The position numbers and the translations under genes are program-made. Below are positions 11,001-22,556 of a DNA stretch of 64,000 nucleotides, one piece after another. The notes under the pieces are model-generated. The model had not been told where the DNA came from, did not search any database, and saw only the letters and a list, made by a program, of their open reading frames with translations. Each line of letters begins with the position of its first letter. Within the stretch, counting starts at the first letter, position 1. Source of the stretch: Marchantia polymorpha subsp. ruderalis (lineage: Eukaryota; Streptophyta; Marchantiopsida; Marchantiales; Marchantiaceae); assembly GCA_037833965.1 (NCBI GenBank), contig AP031351.1:6150501-6214500 (forward strand), given 5' to 3'.

Positions 11001-14000
11001 TGTAATAACCCACTAAAGGCTAAAACTGCAGTATGGTGGTAAAAAGGTCAAACCCACAGGGACAGAGGCAACACACAGAGTACAAAGTGTCACGTTTAAC
11101 AGACTTTTGGAGAGTTTGAATTCTCAGGCGACTGTCACTCCCAGAAATACTGCAAGTGCTCAACTCGGAGGTCACTCGGAGGATGCACAGTGCAGCGTAA
11201 GTCACTCCACACACACACCTGAAACTGAAACAAAACACACCACTTAGAGGTCGGTCAGGACCTCGGCTCAAGATTTCAGGGGGAAAATCTCTCACGAGTA
11301 CATTCAGAGGCTCTACAGGTAGTGACTCCCACTCCGGCTTTTATAACCCTTCCGCTAGTTTCTGCTAGCGCAGGGAACCCGGATTGGACTTCCCACTTCG
11401 GAACGAAGTCACTCATACGCGATGGACGTCACCCTCAACTCACACCAAGCGTAGAGGATACAGGCCCATTGAGACACAATCCAGTAACACACACACCATA
11501 ACAGTCTATTGAAGAGTTTGAATCCTCAGGCACTAGTCATTCCCAGAATTACTACAGAGGTGTGCCCTGAGGGTGCCTTCTACAGCGTAACCTGAATTGA
11601 CAACCAAGTTTTACACGAAGTAACAAAACTTCACTTTGGCATTCAGGGGAAACGTCCCGTAGGAGTACAATCAGGATAAAACACTCGAAGGTGTAAGGGG
11701 GAACTGCTCAAGTATGTAACTCGCAACCGGCTCTGAGCATCGGCAATCACCCGCAAGTGTAGATCCGCACTACTCAAGTCTCTAACCGGTATACAAGCTC
11801 TAAACATTCAGCTGAAGGCCTTCAGCTACAAAATGCAGTACCTTCGTCAAGCTGTAGCTCCTCTGCGTGGTGCCAGAACTAAACACACAAACACGCCGAG
11901 AAAGTGAGTTCCTGATCTGCACTTCCGAAACTGGAAGAATCCCAAGGCAAAACGCCTTGAACTACTTTATACCTTCTAAGGTCCTAACTAACACTACACT
12001 ACACTACCTGCTACTCTAAATGCCTGCACTGAACCAAGCTACACTGCTGCACTCTGCAGATCCTGTACTGCGCCTTCTGCGCGACGGACTGCCGCGCACT
12101 AACTCCCTACCCTGCCAGTCTTCCGCTCGGCTGCGCAACCCCAGCCGCCGAAGGACCCCGGTCACTTCCGACTCCAAGTGCGCCATAGTATCGCGCGCAC
12201 CCGACAAGAAGGCCTCTAATTTCTTCGCCACTCGCCGCCGACTCCGACTGTCACCCTCCGTCAACGCCGCCGCCCGAAGCTCAAACTCCCTGAGTGTGAT
12301 TTTCTCCTGCGCCGCCACTTCCCAGTGGGTGTAACCTCTGAGACAGTGGGTCACCCGCGCCACCAACTCCTCTCTCTCGTACGATCCGCATCGCGCCGGC
12401 TGCTGCCTTCCACCTCTGTCAGCTGCATCTCAGCCTCCGCGCGCTGCGCCTTCAATTCCGCGCACTCGGATTGCAAGTTGCGCAACAACTCCTCATCCGC
12501 TTTGCGCGTGCTCTGACCTTACTCTGATGCGCGCGTCTGGCGCGCAAGCTCCTCTGTTAGAATGCGGTTTTGTCTCTGCTCTTCCTGCAATTCCAACTCA
12601 ATCCTTGCCCGCAGTAGCTCGACATCCTCGTGGGCTTTCATCGCCGCATCCTCACGCTGTTGTTGCAGGGCTTGTTGTAGCCTCTTCGTGATCGCCAAGT
12701 GCTGTTGGAGGGCATTATTCTTCATCTCCAACGCTTGGCTCTAGTGTCCCAAATGGCCACCTTGGTCCTCGTCCTGTTCTTGACTAACTCCACATAAGAC
12801 TGCGGCTTTCTAGGATTCGCGTACTTTGCTGCCTTGCGATCTAAATATCGCAAGAGTGGCACTATCTGCTCGCACAGTACCCCTGTTGGCGTCCCATGCA
12901 CAGAGTCCGCTTCCTGTTCTTCCGAACTCGTCTCATCCTCTGTTTCGAGGATTTCAGTCGCCACAGAAGCTCTTGGTGACTCCCTGGAACTGTGGTGCGT
13001 GGCAGCTTTCGCCGCGACTGCCGCTCCGCTCCCTGCTAAGATATCCAAGGCAGTGGGAGATCCCACTGCCTTAGCCTCCGCTCCGGCTTGATCTCCTGTT
13101 CTCGAAGGGGTCGGCGCCGCAGTCACTCTTGTCGCCCCTGCACCGCCCACTTCTACTGCCTGCTCCTCCGGCGCGATTTGCGCGGAAGGTGTCTTCGCCG
13201 GAGGTGTGTCCGCCGAAGGCGCCCGCACAATGGTCGCTGGGTCTATCCGATTCGCAGTCGGCGAATCTGGCCGACTCTCAGTTGACCGACTAGCAGTTGT
13301 CCGACTGGCAGTCGGATCCACTCTACATGTCTTCACTCCACTTGGTCGCTTCGCTGGAGGCGCTTCCTCAGAAGCGTCTTCTTCCGAAGACGAATCCCTG
13401 AGAGTCATTGGCTCTCCAGCCAAACTCTCTTCTGCTTCCGGCCTGCTGTCCGGTTCAACACGCTGTTCTCGCCGACCTGCAGTTGGCCGACCTTCAGTCG
13501 CCCGACTCGTAGTCGGCCGACTCTCAGTTCGCCTGACTTCTTCCGACGGCATCCGCGCCTTCTGCGCAGAGGGGTTCATCGACCTCCCCAGAATCTGCGC
13601 GATTATCTCCTCCTGCGTGGGCAAGACATTCCGCCGGACCGAAGTACGCCCGGTCTCCGCACTGCTAGTCGGCAACACCAACTTACGTGCCCTCTGCTTC
13701 GGCCGGCTGTAAAGCTCGTGGGTTGGCCGACTCCGAGTTGGCGCAGCGCGAGCTTCCGGCTGCCTGTCTTCTGGCCTCTCATCCCATTTCCGCTTCCGCG
13801 GTGCGCGCTCACGTCGATGCTCTTCTTCTGCTCTTGTCGGAGCCGGAGCTGGACTGGCAGGTGCTTCGTCCGGATCTGTGTCCACTTCAGCCTCCCGCAA
13901 GTATCTACCCGGATTACTCCGGGTCAGCAGCGGAAATCGCGCCCGCTCTGAAGCTGTCAAACATCCCATCGCTCGATAGAACACGATCAGGTAAGGCGAA

Positions 14001-16033
14001 AGATGATTGAGGGTCCCTCCTCTCTCTTCTTGCGCATGTTGGCGCGTCACCTTCCACAGGAGCCGTGCCCAATGAATCGGAGCTCCTGACAACACTAGCT
14101 CCACAAATCCCACTTGCCAACCATGCATGTAGGCGGTCTTAGTCGGCTGCAATATTTGAAGCAATGCAGTCGCGACATTTCTCCGCAATCGATCTTTGTA
14201 ATCCCGCGTCCGGAAGCCGTTCTCAGGGTGCTTGCCAACCTTGAAAAGATCATTGTAGGAGTTCTCTTCCTCCTTCGACACCTTCACGCTTTCGGCCTCG
14301 AAGAGGAGATATCCTTCCTCGCCTGCACACCTTCCTAATACCTGCGCCCAGTGACTAATGTCCCACCGCTCTGGATGGGGGCAGAATCCGCGCGCGGGCT
14401 GGTGTTTCTCTCGCAAATATTCGCGCACCATCTCTGGACATGTCCAATTCCATCCCCACAGGAGGAAATCAAGCTTCAACTTCGTCAACACATCCTGGAA
14501 TGCACGCAGACCGATCTGCGGCACTCTGAGTGGAGACACTCGCAGCTGGGGGACCTTTGACATATTTCTTGCTCCCTCCTGCACACACAGACGCTCTTCC
14601 CTCCCGCTCGATCTCTCACAATCGCCGCTGCGCGTCGGCCGCTCAAACACTAACTGAAATTGCTCTCTCTTGCGCGCTCAATTTCTCTACTCTAAAACTC
14701 TCTGCAGGGTCCGTCAAGATCCTCGCGCAATTCGCCTCCGCGCGCCTGGTTGCTACACACTCCTTCCTGCTCACTGATTCCTGCACTCTCTCCAACTCAC
14801 TGAAGGTCTCTCCGCCCGATTGAGCTGCACGCCTCAAGCTCTGAAGCTGGAAAACTCAAGATCAAGAATGAGAGAATGAGAGTGGAGAGCAGACTTTCCT
14901 TCTTTGAAATCAAGATCGCACAACGTTCTTCGTAGGCAGTGGGTTACAACCCCACTTGATTACGCAGCCGGCTATGTGGCCTAACGGTTCTCCCTCGCAT
15001 GCTCAAATTCACGCCTCCGCACTGCGCGCATTCGCATGCTTGAACGTTGAATTCTCCCGCCGCCATCGTCCGCCGGCTCTAAGTTCGTCATCGCCGAGGG
15101 CTTTCGACCTCGAGTTCACCGCGGTGGAGCGTACGCTCCGACTATTTTGTCTTTTCCCAACCTGCCCATCGCCGGAGGTGTATCGCCGAAGGCGTACTCC
15201 TTCTCCGTTGGCGCCTTGCTGGAGGCGCACATCAAGTCGGCGCGAATTACGCCGACACATACTTGTACAACTTCTTTTGTCCGTTCTGCCCCGCATATCG
15301 CCGACGGCGCGTATCCCGCCGGCGCGAATTATGCCGGCGCATACGCCTGTCCGCGCCACGCCAGAGGCGTACATCAGGTCGGCGCTTCTCTTCCGCCGCA
15401 CAGCCGCCGAAGGCGCTTCCGCCTCCGACTTGATCTCCTCTCATGAGCGCGTGGTTCCGCCGAAGGCGCATCGCCGAAGGCGTACAGGGGTCCTTCCCGA
15501 AGGTGAACCCTAGCGCGAACAGCGCATCGCCGGATGCGAGTTTACCGATGCTCATAGCTTCCTCGTCCCTGATCCATCTCAGGCGTTCTTGGGCTCGTTA
15601 GAACAAGCGTCTCGAGCTCTTTCCAATGAGGCCTTAACCAAATAGAACTCCCGTGAATCTTGATCGTTATGAAGGTTTCTCTCCCGCGCCAACGGCGCAT
15701 CTCCGAAGGCGCACATCAAGTCGGAAGCATTCAGAAGTCCTTGCCGGCTTCTGACGTCTTCAGCGACATCTCCTCCGGAGGTGTCTGTGCCGAAAGCGTA
15801 CCTTCCCTACGCGCCGGAGGCGCATGGGCAAAGACACCTTAGCAAAGGAGATCTTGCCAAAGGCGCCGAAGGCGTTTGGCGCCGTTGCGCCCAACTCCGT
15901 GATTCTTCGTGACCCACGATCTCCTCAATTCACTCTATTTAACGTACCATTTCCTAACTACAGATACTGCTTCGGTACTTCTTTTTCAAAATTGTTTAAA
16001 TTCCGCGAAAAAAACAAAAAGTGTGTTACCACA
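11001..16033 (-). mobile_element. E3: TGT/ACA-family element nested in E2
   Basis: Starts TGTAATAACCCACTAAAGG and ends GTGTGTTACCACA. The 5-bp duplication GCATC is perfect (10996-11000 and 16034-16038). Reading from the right end on the minus strand gives a ~1.47-kb leader rich in CGCCGAAGGCG-type motifs, the broken gag-like gene (14563-12016), and the conserved ~1-kb 3' region (12015-11001) with its (AC)n run near 11208. The insertion interrupts the E2 coding sequence, so E3 is younger than E2. Confidence 0.9.
12016..14563 (-). pseudogene. E3 gag-like protein, frameshifted near the coiled coil
   Basis: The frame opens at ATG 14563 (MSKVPQLRVSPLRVPQIGL), the same start as the intact E4 copy. 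It runs through the N-terminal domain (KLDFLLWGWNWTCPEMV, GFRTRDYKDRLRRNVATALL, GGTLNHLSPYLIVFYRAMG) and the Pro/Ser/Thr/Arg linker to LLRYLDRKAAKYA and VKNRTRTKVAIW. It then stops at 12722. The coiled coil continues in another frame (12731-12519, ending in a stop) and the C-terminal block in a third (12366-12016, CLRGYTHWEVAAQEKITL). So there are two frameshifts and a nonsense codon relative to E4. The first ~610 residues could still be translated as a truncated protein lacking the coiled coil. Confidence 0.82.
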
Positions 16034-16148
16034 GCATCTCAATGAGAGCCGTGCGTTGTAACCGATCCTCTGCTATGGCAGCCTCATCAATCCTTCGTCT
16101 TTTCCTCGGTTGTGAGTCTTGCCGACCTCGAGACCGCTTCCTCCTCTG

Positions 16149-16865
16149 CTAGAATGAGTTCCGCGGTTCGTCTTTAAGGTCTGAGTTGACCTCATTTGCC
16201 AACACCACTTCTTCTCCTTTGCGTGGTACTTCTCGTGTGGAGAAGGCTTCAATCTCTGCGGGAGCCAATAGTTCCATACCCCTGTAGAAGTTAATCAAGA
16301 ATGGGAACAAATAGCAGGCGGACTCTCCCTGAATCAACCCGATGTGTTGCCAGGTGGCCTTCTAGAAGATTTGCGCCCAATGAATACGATCTCCTCGCAA
16401 GGCTCTCTAGATGAACCTCACCTGCCAAGTCATCATATAGGTTGATCGAGACGAGCAAAGTATCTGCATCAAAGCCATCGCGATGTTCCGCCTCATTCGA
16501 TCACGATACCACAATGTGCGATAACCATTCTTCCCAGTGCGGGGATGTTTAGAAAAGGTCGACATATGCTCGTTCCTCATCTCTCATACTCGCACACTCT
16601 CACTATCGAATGTAAGATCGCCATCGTCACCCGCGCACCGCCCCATGACCTTCTTCTAGTCCCAGATTTGTCAAGTATCGGGATGGCCTTAATAGCCTAG
16701 GGGCTTCGGCAACCCATTGTTGTCCTACTCCTGAATGATCGCGTCCCTCGTCCAATTCCAACCCCACAACAGGAATTCCATCTTCACTAGGATCAAATCG
16801 CGGCGATAAGCTCGTAGTCCAACCTCGGGCACTCGTAGAGCGTGCAATTTGATCAGTTGCGCCAT
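16149..16865 (-). pseudogene. E2 gag-like protein, N-terminal half (broken)
   Basis: The start MAQLIKLHALRVPEVGLRAY at 16865 and the following VKMEFLLWGWNWTRDAIIQE match the family signature LRVPQIGLRAF..KLDFLLWGWNW of the E4 protein. Further on, 16337-16149 reads SACYLFPFLINFYRGMELLAPAEIEAFS, matching LNHLSPFLINFYRQRNCLTAAEL in E6. The stretch between has frame changes and stops. It is colinear with the C-terminal half at 9702-10999, the two having been separated by E3. Confidence 0.75.
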
Positions 16866-17383
16866 CACTGGTTCTCGTTCTTCTTGTCCCCGCGCCTCTA
16901 TCCCGCGTCGATGTCTCAATGTGTTCGTGGGATGCGAGCGTCGAGCACTCGACCCCTTGGGTACACTCCGCCGTCTCAACGGTTTCCCATGTGTGCGAAT
17001 TGAAGGTGCCACCATTCGAATTCTTTCCCGTGCGGCACTATCTTTTACATCTCCGGATGCCCTTCACCGTTCCTGTGGCCGTGAAGCTCCGGAGTCCTCA
17101 TGTATGCCTGCTGAGTACCCTCTCCCGAGTACCTGTGTAGGTACTCAAGGGAGGTAAGTCTTTCTTCTTTCCGATCTGTCCCTCCAGGTTTGGACCTCAC
17201 TGCCCTCCTCAAGGTCATCGCGGCATCTGAGGATGCCTTCGGATTACTACTACTACCTCCTCTCCGCCGTAACACAGCTATTCTGTTCTAATCTAATATT
17301 TCTACTCTAAAAGGTTAAAACCGACCTCAATTTCCCAACCTACTATTCTATTTTTGAAAAAACAAAAAAACTGACCTATCACA

Positions 17384-17517
17384 ATCATGCAGGTTGTGCA
17401 TGGGAAGCGCATGTAAAGTTTGCTAACATAGTATTTGCGGTTATCTCTTTATATATTTACTCTATCCTGTGATGGTTACGGCTTAGTTTTAGTTAACTCT
17501 TGTGCAAAGAGGGGCCT
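17384..17517 (+). repeat. Spacer: first copy of a tandem flanking repeat
   Basis: Begins with the E2 target duplication ATCAT and ends with the E4 duplication GGCCT. The part GGCTTAGTTTTAGTTAACTC..AAAGAGGGG closely matches 22513-22549 (CGCTTAGTTCTAGTTAACTC..AAAGAGGGG), and TTATCTCTTTATATATT upstream also corresponds. Before E4 inserted, the two copies lay next to each other as a tandem repeat of very roughly 160 bp. Confidence 0.65.
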
Positions 17518-20500
17518 TGTAATAACCCACCAAAGGCTAAAACTTGCAGTATGGTGGTAAAAAGATCGAACCCACAGGGACAGAGGCAACACACAGAGTA
17601 AAAGTGTCACGTTTAACAGACTTTTGTAGAGTTTGAATTCTAGGCGACTGTCACTCCCAGAAATACTGCAGTGCTCGACTCGGAGGCTCGACTCGGAGGA
17701 GGATCTCAACTCGGAGGATGCTCGGAGGATGCACGGTACAGCTTGGTCACTCAACACACACACACACACCTGAAACTGGCAAAAAGCACAACTCGGAGGT
17801 CGGTCAGGACCTCCGCTTCGGATTTCAGGGGGAAAGTGTCTCGTAAGTTCACTCAGAGGTTCTGCAGGAAGTGCCCCCCACTCCGGCTTTTACTGCCCTT
17901 CCGCCAGGAACTAGCGGGGGTACCCGGACTGGACTTCTCACTTCGGAACGAAGCCTCTACGTACGCCGTGGACGTCACCCTCGACTATCACACAAAACGC
18001 AGGGAGTGCAGACCCGACTGAGAACTTACTGAAAACACGATCCAGTAACACACACACAACCTGAATTACAAACCAAGGTTTACACGAAGTAATGAAACTT
18101 CACATTGGCATTCAGGGGAAACTTCCCGTAGGAGTACAATCAGGATATGTCACTCGAAGGAGTAAGGGGGAACTGTTCAAGTATCTAACTCGCAGCCGGC
18201 TCTGAGTATCAGAAATCACCCGCAGGTGCAGATCCGCACTACTCAAGTCTCTAACCGGGTACTAGCTCTGAACATTCAGCCGAAGGCCTTCAACTACAAC
18301 ATACGGTAACTTCGCTATGCTGCAGCTTCTCTACGTGGTGCCAAGACCAAAATGCACAAACACGCCAAGAAAGTGAGTTCCTGATCTGCACTTCCGAAAC
18401 TGGAAGAGTCCCAAGGCAAAACGCCTTGAACTACTTTATACCCTCAAAAGATCCTAACTAGCACTACGCTATCCTATCTACCACTCGCAGTATCTGCGCG
18501 AAACCAAACTACTCTACTGCACTCAGCAGATCCGGTGCTGCGCCTCCTGCGCGCCGGACTGCTCCGCGTACTATCTCTACCTTGCCAGTCTTCCGACCGG
18601 CTGCGTAACCCCAGGCGTCGGAGCGCTGTGGTGACTTCCGACTGCAAGTGCGCCATAGTGTCGCGCGCACCCGACAAGAAGGTTTCTAATTTTCTCGCCA
18701 CTCGCCGCCGACTCCGACTGTCACCTTCCGTCAATGCCGCCGCCCGAAGCTCGAACTCCCTGAGTGTGATCCTCTCTTGGGCTGCCACCTCCCAATGGGT
18801 GTATCCTTTTAGACAACGAGTCACCTGTGCCGCCAACTCTCCTCGCGCCCTGCAGCTGCTCTCCACCTCGGCCAGCTGCATTTCTAATCCCGCACGTTGT
18901 GCTCTCAAATCCGAGCACTCGGATTGCAAGTTGCACAACAACTCCTCATCCTCCTTGCGGGCTCTTTGACTTTCTTCTAAGGCGCGCGTCTGGCGCGCAA
19001 GCTCGGCTGCTAGGACGTTGTTCTGTCTCCGCTCCTCCTGCAGTTCCAACTCGATCTTTGCCCGTATTAGTTCGGCATCCGCCTGACTTTTCGTCGCCGC
19101 ATCCTCCTTCTGCTGCTGCAAGGCTTGGTATAGCTTCTGGGTGACCGCCAGGTGTTGTTTGAGGGCGGTGTTCCTTTCCACATATACTTGGCAACTAGAG
19201 GCCCACTTTGCCACCTTGATCCTCGTCCTTCGCCTGATAGTCTCCACATAAGACTGCGGTTTTAAGGCACTTCCGTATTTGGATGTCTTGCGATCCAGAT
19301 ATCGCAGGAGTGGAACTATCTGTTCGCACAGCACCCCTGTTGGCGTTTTCTGCACCGAATCCGCTTCCTGCTCTTCCGAGCTCGTATCATCCTCAGTCTC
19401 GAGGATTTCAGTCGCCACCGAATCCCTTGGCGACTCCCTGGAACTGTGGCGCGCAGCAGCTTCTGCTGCGACTGCTGCTCCACTGCCTGCTAAAATATCG
19501 AGGGCAGTGGGAGATCCCACTGCTTGAGCCCCTGTTCCGGCTCGATCTTCGGTTTGTGAAGGGGTCGACGCCGCAGTGACTTTTGTCACTCTTGCACCGC
19601 CCGCTTCTGCTGCCTGTCCTTCCGGCACAATCTGCGCGGAAGGTGTCCTTGCTGAAGGTGCGTCCGCCGAAGGCGTCCGCACACTAGTCGTTGGCCCCAT
19701 CCGTCTCGCAGTCGGCGAATCCGGCTGACTCTCTGTTGTCCGACTCGCAGTCGGCCGACCAGCAGTTGTCCGACTGGGAGTCGGATACACCCTGCGCGTC
19801 TTGACTCCACTTGGCCTGCTTGTTGGGGGCGTTCTTCCAGAAGTGCCTTCCGCCGAAGACGACCCTTTGAGGATTGTTGGCTCGTCAGCCAAACTCTCTT
19901 CTGCTTCCGGCCTGCTGTCCGGTTCAACGCGCCGTTCAGTTGGCCTTCCTCCCGCTTGTCGACCTTCAGTCATCCGACTCGCAGTCGGCCGGCTGTCAGT
20001 CCGTCCATCTCCTCCCGAAGGCCGTGGTGCCTTCTGTGCAGAGGTTTCTGCCGTCTTCCCTAGGATCTGAGCGATTATCTCTTCCTGTGTGAGATTCCGC
20101 CGGGTCGGAGTTCGCCTGGTCTCCTCAGTAACAGTTGGCATTTTGCGTGCCCTCTGTTTTGGTCGACTGTGAGGCTCGGGGGTGGGCCGACCACGAGTCG
20201 GCGCAGCTGGTACTTCCGGCTGCCTGTCCTCAGGTCTTTCATCCCACTTCCGCTTTCGCGGAATGCGCTCACTTCGACGTTCTTCTGCCGCTCTTGCTGG
20301 GGCCGGAGCCGGAGGCGTACTGGCAGGTTCCTCGTCCGGATCTGTGTCTACTTCGGCCTCCCTCGAATATCTTCCTGGATAAGTCCGGGTCAGCTGCGGA
20401 AATCGAGTTTTCTCAGCATTTGTCAAACATCCCATCGCCCGGTAAAACACGATTAAGTAAGGCGATAGATGATTGAGGGTTCCTCCCCTCTCTTCTTGCG

Positions 20501-22383
20501 CATGTTGGCGCGTCACCTTCCACAGGAGCCGTGCCCAATGCACCGGAGCTCCTGACAGCACTAGCTCCACGAACTCTACCTGCCAACCATGCATGTAAGC
20601 GGTCTTGGTCGGCTGCAATATCTGCAGCAATGCCGTCGCGACATTTCTCCGCAATCGATCCTTGTAATCCCGTGTCCGGAAACCGTTCTTGGGATGTCTG
20701 GCCACTTTGAAGAGCTCATTGTAAGAGACTTCTTCCTCCTGGGACACCTTCACGCTATCGGCCTCGAAGAGGAGATCCCCTTCCTCGCCGGCACACCTGC
20801 CCAACACCTGCGCCCAATTGCAAATGTCCCATCTCTCTGGATGTGGGCGAAATCCGCGAGACGGCTTGTGTCTCTCTTGCAGATACTCGCGCACCATCTC
20901 CGGACATGTCCAATTCCACCCCCATAGGAGAAAATCGAGCTTCAGCCTCAACAGCACATCTTGAAATGCGCGTAGTCCGATCTGCGGCACCCTGAGTGGA
21001 GACACTCGCAGCTGGGGAACCTTCGACATTGCGTTGCCTGCACACACAAACGTTCTCCCTTCCGCTCGCTCTCTCACAATCGCCACTGCGCGTCGGCCAC
21101 TCAAGCACTGACTGCTCACTCTCTCTGCGCTCGTTCAAGATCGCTACTCCAATTCTTTCAAGGTCCGCCAAGATCCTTGCGCAACTCGTCTCCGCCCTCT
21201 CTACTCTCACTGCAGGTCGCTCCGCCCTTGCGCGTAATCTTGAAACTGGAAATCGCAAAGTCAAGAATGAGAGAATGAGACTGGAGCGCAGTCTTTTCTT
21301 CTCCGATTTCAAGAACGTCCAACGTTCTTACTGGTTGCAACGTACGCAGCCGGCTATACGGCTTAACGGTTCGCCCTTTGCATGCGCGAATTCACGTCTC
21401 CGCATTGCGCGCATTCGCATGCTTAAACGTTGAATTCTCCCACCGCCGCCACCTTCCGGACTCGAGTCCGCTGCAGGGTATACGTCGGCCCTGTTGTCTT
21501 TTCCTAACCCGCCCTTCTCCGGAGGCGTGTCGCCGCTGGTGCGTTCATTATCCGTCGGCGCCTTGCTGGAGGCGCACATCCAGCCGGAGCGAATTACGCC
21601 GGCGCGCAGTCGTACCGCCTATTTTGTCCTTTATGCCTCGTCCGTTGCTGCCAGCGCATATCCGTCAGCGCAATTCATGCCAGCGCATCCGGCCGTCAGC
21701 GCCACGTCGGAGGCGTACATCCGACCGGCGCTTTCCTTCCATGAACAGCCGCCAAGGGCGCTTCCGACTCTGAGTTGGTTTCCTCCTGTGAGCGCGTGAT
21801 TCCGCCGAAGGCGCATCGCCGAGGGCGTACGGAAATCCTTTCCGGCTGTGAACCCTAGCGCGAACGGCGCATGTCCGACTACGAGTTTTCCGACGCTCAT
21901 AACTTCTCCATTCCTGATCCATCTCCGGCGCTCTTGGACTCGTTAGAACGAGCGTCCCGAGCTCTTTCTAATGCAACTTCAACCAACTGGATCTACCGTG
22001 TATCCCGATTGTTATGAAGGTTTTCCCTTTCCGCGCTAGCGGCGCTTCGCCGAAGGCGCACTCATGGTCGGATGCCTTTAGAGGTCCGGGCCCTTCTCCT
22101 GACGTCTTTAGCAAAACCTCCTCCTGAGGTGTCTGCGCCGGAAGCGTAGCTTCCTTATGCGCTAGAGGCGCGTGAGTAGAGACACCTCAAAAAGGAGCTT
22201 TTGCCGAAGGCGCCGAAGACGTTGGCGTTGGTACATCCGACTACGTGATTCTTTGTGCCCTCGTGACGATCTCATCAATCCACTCTATTTAGCGTACCCT
22301 TCTCTAGCTACAAACACTGCTTTGGTACTAGTTTTCTAAAATTGTTTAAATTCTGCAAAAAAAACAAAAAGTGTGTTACCACA
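17518..22383 (-). mobile_element. E4: TGT/ACA-family element with intact ORF
   Basis: Starts TGTAATAACCCACCAAAGG and ends GTGTGTTACCACA. The 5-bp duplication GGCCT is perfect on both sides (17513-17517 and 22384-22388). On the minus strand it has a ~1.35-kb leader, an uninterrupted 851-codon gene and a ~950-bp 3' region. Terminal and protein sequences place it with E3 in one subfamily. It has no LTRs: the first several hundred bases are not repeated at the other end. Confidence 0.92.
18474..21029 (-). CDS. Intact gag-like protein of E4 (851 aa)
   Basis: ATG at 21029 is chosen because it starts the MSKVPQLRVSPLRVPQIGL block shared with E3; the open frame extends 30 codons upstream without an ATG. 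In order: a globular N-terminal domain (about 1-210) with KLDFLLWGWNW, GFRTRDYKDRLRRNVATALL, WQVEFVELVLSGAPVHWARL and NHLSPYLIVFYRAMG; a long Pro/Ser/Thr/Arg/Glu linker (about 230-570) with repeated PTASR peptides; LLRYLDRKTSKYG (about 600); a Glu/Gln/Arg coiled coil (about 650-770); and CLKGYTHWEVAAQERITL with a basic tail. I see no catalytic motif, zinc knuckle or membrane segment. The layout suggests a self-assembling structural (gag-like) or RNA-binding protein. The helical N-terminal domain looks generally like plant transposon-associated domains, but that family link is a guess. Confidence 0.75.
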   Translation of the reverse strand: MSKVPQLRVSPLRVPQIGLRAFQDVLLRLKLDFLLWGWNWTCPEMVREYLQERHKPSRGFRPHPERWDICNWAQVLGRCAGEEGDLLFEADSVKVSQEEEVSYNELFKVARHPKNGFRTRDYKDRLRRNVATALLQILQPTKTAYMHGWQVEFVELVLSGAPVHWARLLWKVTRQHAQEERGGTLNHLSPYLIVFYRAMGCLTNAEKTRFPQLTRTYPGRYSREAEVDTDPDEEPASTPPAPAPARAAEERRSERIPRKRKWDERPEDRQPEVPAAPTRGRPTPEPHSRPKQRARKMPTVTEETRRTPTRRNLTQEEIIAQILGKTAETSAQKAPRPSGGDGRTDSRPTASRMTEGRQAGGRPTERRVEPDSRPEAEESLADEPTILKGSSSAEGTSGRTPPTSRPSGVKTRRVYPTPSRTTAGRPTASRTTESQPDSPTARRMGPTTSVRTPSADAPSARTPSAQIVPEGQAAEAGGARVTKVTAASTPSQTEDRAGTGAQAVGSPTALDILAGSGAAVAAEAAARHSSRESPRDSVATEILETEDDTSSEEQEADSVQKTPTGVLCEQIVPLLRYLDRKTSKYGSALKPQSYVETIRRRTRIKVAKWASSCQVYVERNTALKQHLAVTQKLYQALQQQKEDAATKSQADAELIRAKIELELQEERRQNNVLAAELARQTRALEESQRARKEDEELLCNLQSECSDLRAQRAGLEMQLAEVESSCRARGELAAQVTRCLKGYTHWEVAAQERITLREFELRAAALTEGDSRSRRRVARKLETFLSGARDTMAHLQSEVTTALRRLGLRSRSEDWQGRDSTRSSPARRRRSTGSAECSRVVWFRADTASGR

Positions 22384-22388
22384 GGCCT

Positions 22389-22556
22389 TACTTTAGGTTT
22401 CTTTCTAGAACTTTCCATGGAGTAATTATATAGGTTACGAGATTTCTGTTCTCTCTATGCTAGCTGATTTTTAGTTATTTCTTTATGTTATTACTTTATC
22501 TTGTTATGACTACCGCTTAGTTCTAGTTAACTCTTGTGTAAAGAGGGGACCTTATG
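22389..22556 (+). repeat. Spacer: second copy of the tandem flanking repeat
   Basis: Holds the second copy of the TTAGTTAACTC..AAAGAGGGG unit also seen at 17384-17517, then ACC and TTATG, the E5 target site. In the empty locus it would continue at 35652 into a copia polypurine tract and LTR, so this spacer may be part of an old copia internal region. It has no open frame of note. Confidence 0.55.

Larger units (their letters stand above)
8970..17383 (-). mobile_element. E2: oldest TGT/ACA-family element, split by E3
   Basis: The left end TGTAATGATAGATAAAT is a diverged form of the family end TGTAATAACCCACTAAA. The right end reads CTGACCTATCACA. Perfect 5-bp duplications ATCAT flank it (8965-8969 and 17384-17388). 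E3 and its 5-bp duplication interrupt the coding region at 11001-16038; without them E2 is about 3.4 kb. The termini and protein are the most diverged of the six copies, which fits its being the host of another copy. Protein remnants lie at 9702-10999 and 16149-16865. Confidence 0.82.

Noticed and set aside
11020..11295. Small conserved frame at the 3' end of several copies (also 6284-6496 and 17476-17769, minus)
   Set aside because: It recurs because the DNA of the 3' region is conserved. Length and frame differ between copies and it contains the (AC)n run, so coding is unlikely.
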